6,956 nt of DNA from Lutibacter sp. (GTDB taxonomy: Bacteria > Bacteroidota > Bacteroidia > Flavobacteriales > Flavobacteriaceae), in the NCBI GenBank assembly GCA_030748365.1, contig JASMME010000072.1, positions 1-6,956 on the forward strand, read 5' to 3'. The notes beneath the pieces were generated by a model. It was given only the letters and a program-made list of their open reading frames with translations. It made no database searches and was not told the origin of the DNA. Shown here in pieces: positions 5,810-6,956 of this stretch (position 1 is the first letter of the stretch; every line of letters begins with the position of its first letter). A program made the position numbers and the translations under genes.

Positions 5810-6956
5810 TTATTTTTGTGCGTTTTCCCTGGGTTTGATGACCAGTTTGTCATAGACCGATAGGGCGAGGATGGTCACAAGACCGATTCCTACAATCACG
5901 TACCAGATTTTGTTGGGCTGGTAGTTCTCCCAGATCAATTGGGTCATGTCGGTTTCTGTCATCCCCAGCTTTTCAGCAGCCAGTGACAGGTAATCATTTT
6001 TGCTGAATGATTCGCTGATTGCCGGCATTTCAATATTTCTTGCGGCCATTTCAGTTTGTAGCAAACTCAGTTTGTCAGACCAGGACTGGTATAGGTTACC
6101 CGAAATTAATTTTGTTAAGAAATTTCCTGCGGCCACCGGTAGGAAATAGGTTCCCTGGTACAGGGCTTCTTTGCCTTTGGGAGAGATCAGGGCGATAAAG
6201 GATGAAAAAGTGGGATTGGTTGTCATTTCACCGATGGCAAAGATCACCGTACCAAAAATGGTAAACATCACATTGTTGGTATAAAAGGTAAGTCCTATCC
6301 CCACCGCTGCGATGATAAAGCCCCGTATCATGGCACTTACATGCCGCATTTTAATCACGAAATACGAGACGAACATTTGCAGGGTTACAATCATCAAGGC
6401 ATCGATATTGGTAAACCATTCTGGCTTGATCTGCCCATTCTCACTGATCAAATTACCCAGCCATGGCCAGCTTTCAGTAATGGAGGTACTCAATGCGGAA
6501 GAATCTACCCAATCCTCAATATAATTAGGCAAGGTGTAAAAAAGTTGGTTGAACATGGTCCAGAAGCCGACCATCAATAGCAACAGAACAGTGAGGCGGG
6601 TATCCTTAACGGCTTCCCAGATTTTTTTTAGGGTGTTGATGACGGCCGCGCCAATAGATTCTTTTTCGGTCTTTTCCCGTGGGGGTTCCTTAAAAAAGAA
6701 CAATACGAGCAGCAGGTTTATCCCGATAACGACAGCCCCCTGGATAAAAATCAGTTTCCATCCATAGGTCGATCTCAGATAAGAGGAAGTGGCAGGCCCT
6801 ATAAATCCGCCAATATTTACCATCATATAAAAAATGCCAAATCCGAGTGTTCCATTCGATTTGTCAGTTGATTTGGTGATGATGGCCGAGGCAACAGGCT
6901 TAAACATAGCGGCCCCAATGGCAACGAATAAGAACACAAAATACATGCTCCAGTAG
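5810..6956 (-). CDS. POT/PTR2 family MFS transporter, N-terminus outside window (partial)
   Basis: The reading frame stays open to the window edge: codons for Tyr-Trp-Ser precede the first in-window Met, whose ATG begins at 6946. That Met lies inside a helix, so it is not the true start, and TM1-TM3 with the ExxER motif are missing. Numbering from that Met, FKP at 15-17 marks TM4, FYMMVNIGGF at 39-48 is the PTR2 signature in TM5, and FWTMFNQ at 128-134 is TM7. GEMTTNPTF at 239-247 carries the TM10 glutamate E240. The usual TM7 glutamate is replaced by N133. The TM6-TM7 linker (87-116) is short and polar, so the HA/HB helices are absent. Polar stretches at about 140-181 (TM7-TM8) and 283-345 (TM11-TM12) would both be periplasmic. 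Substrate is uncertain; peptides are likely from family membership. It is the upstream partner of the second POT gene, with 16 bases between them. Confidence 0.9.
   Translation of the reverse strand, partial: YWSMYFVFLFVAIGAAMFKPVASAIITKSTDKSNGTLGFGIFYMMVNIGGFIGPATSSYLRSTYGWKLIFIQGAVVIGINLLLVLFFFKEPPREKTEKESIGAAVINTLKKIWEAVKDTRLTVLLLLMVGFWTMFNQLFYTLPNYIEDWVDSSALSTSITESWPWLGNLISENGQIKPEWFTNIDALMIVTLQMFVSYFVIKMRHVSAMIRGFIIAAVGIGLTFYTNNVMFTIFGTVIFAIGEMTTNPTFSSFIALISPKGKEALYQGTYFLPVAAGNFLTKLISGNLYQSWSDKLSLLQTEMAARNIEMPAISESFSKNDYLSLAAEKLGMTETDMTQLIWENYQPNKIWYVIVGIGLVTILALSVYDKLVIKPRENAQK

Noticed and set aside
5811..5818. TATTTTTG on the plus strand, a perfect TAnnTTTG match
   Set aside because: It is formed by the stop and last Lys codon of the minus-strand transporter, and there is no plus-strand gene downstream for it to serve.
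1..6956. Mobile elements, CRISPR arrays, tRNA or rRNA genes and riboswitches
   Set aside because: I found no terminal inverted repeats, transposase motifs, regularly spaced repeats, tRNA-like cloverleaf or long structured leader. No gene-free stretch is longer than about 110 bases.

Overview
The window looks like chromosomal core DNA from a member of the Bacteroidota, most likely the Flavobacteriaceae. The reasons are protein style (a SurE C-terminal tail, LpxB, a short ComEC and long POT-family peptide transporters of flavobacterial type), the absence of Shine-Dalgarno sequences before every start codon, and one good match to the Bacteroidota promoter pattern TTTG / TAnnTTTG. Base composition is moderate, not very AT-rich, so a marine genus of the Muricauda/Robiginitalea type is possible, but that is a guess. 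I see no mobile element, CRISPR array, tRNA, rRNA or recognisable riboswitch.

Left half, plus strand (1-3363): the last codons of what looks like surE, then lpxB (lipid A disaccharide synthase), then comEC/rec2 (DNA-uptake channel). A 106-base spacer separates the surE tail from lpxB, and 69 bases separate lpxB from comEC. The second spacer carries a flavobacterial-type promoter so close to the comEC ATG that its transcript would have almost no leader.

Right half, minus strand (3369-6956): read in the direction of transcription, a POT/PTR2 transporter whose N-terminus lies outside the window, a second complete POT/PTR2 transporter 16 bases later, and, after 76 bases, a secreted thioredoxin-fold protein with a WCGPC active site. 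The two transporters are clearly related but differ in architecture and in one key residue, so they probably handle different substrates. comEC and the thioredoxin gene converge with only 5 bases between their stop codons.

Functionally the two halves look independent: envelope lipid synthesis and DNA uptake on one strand, and inner-membrane uptake of small peptides or similar solutes plus a periplasmic thiol protein on the other. I do not see a new multi-gene system. The observations most worth following are the extra membrane helices inferred in the complete transporter, the Glu-to-Asn change and periplasmic extensions in its partner, and the near-leaderless comEC promoter.
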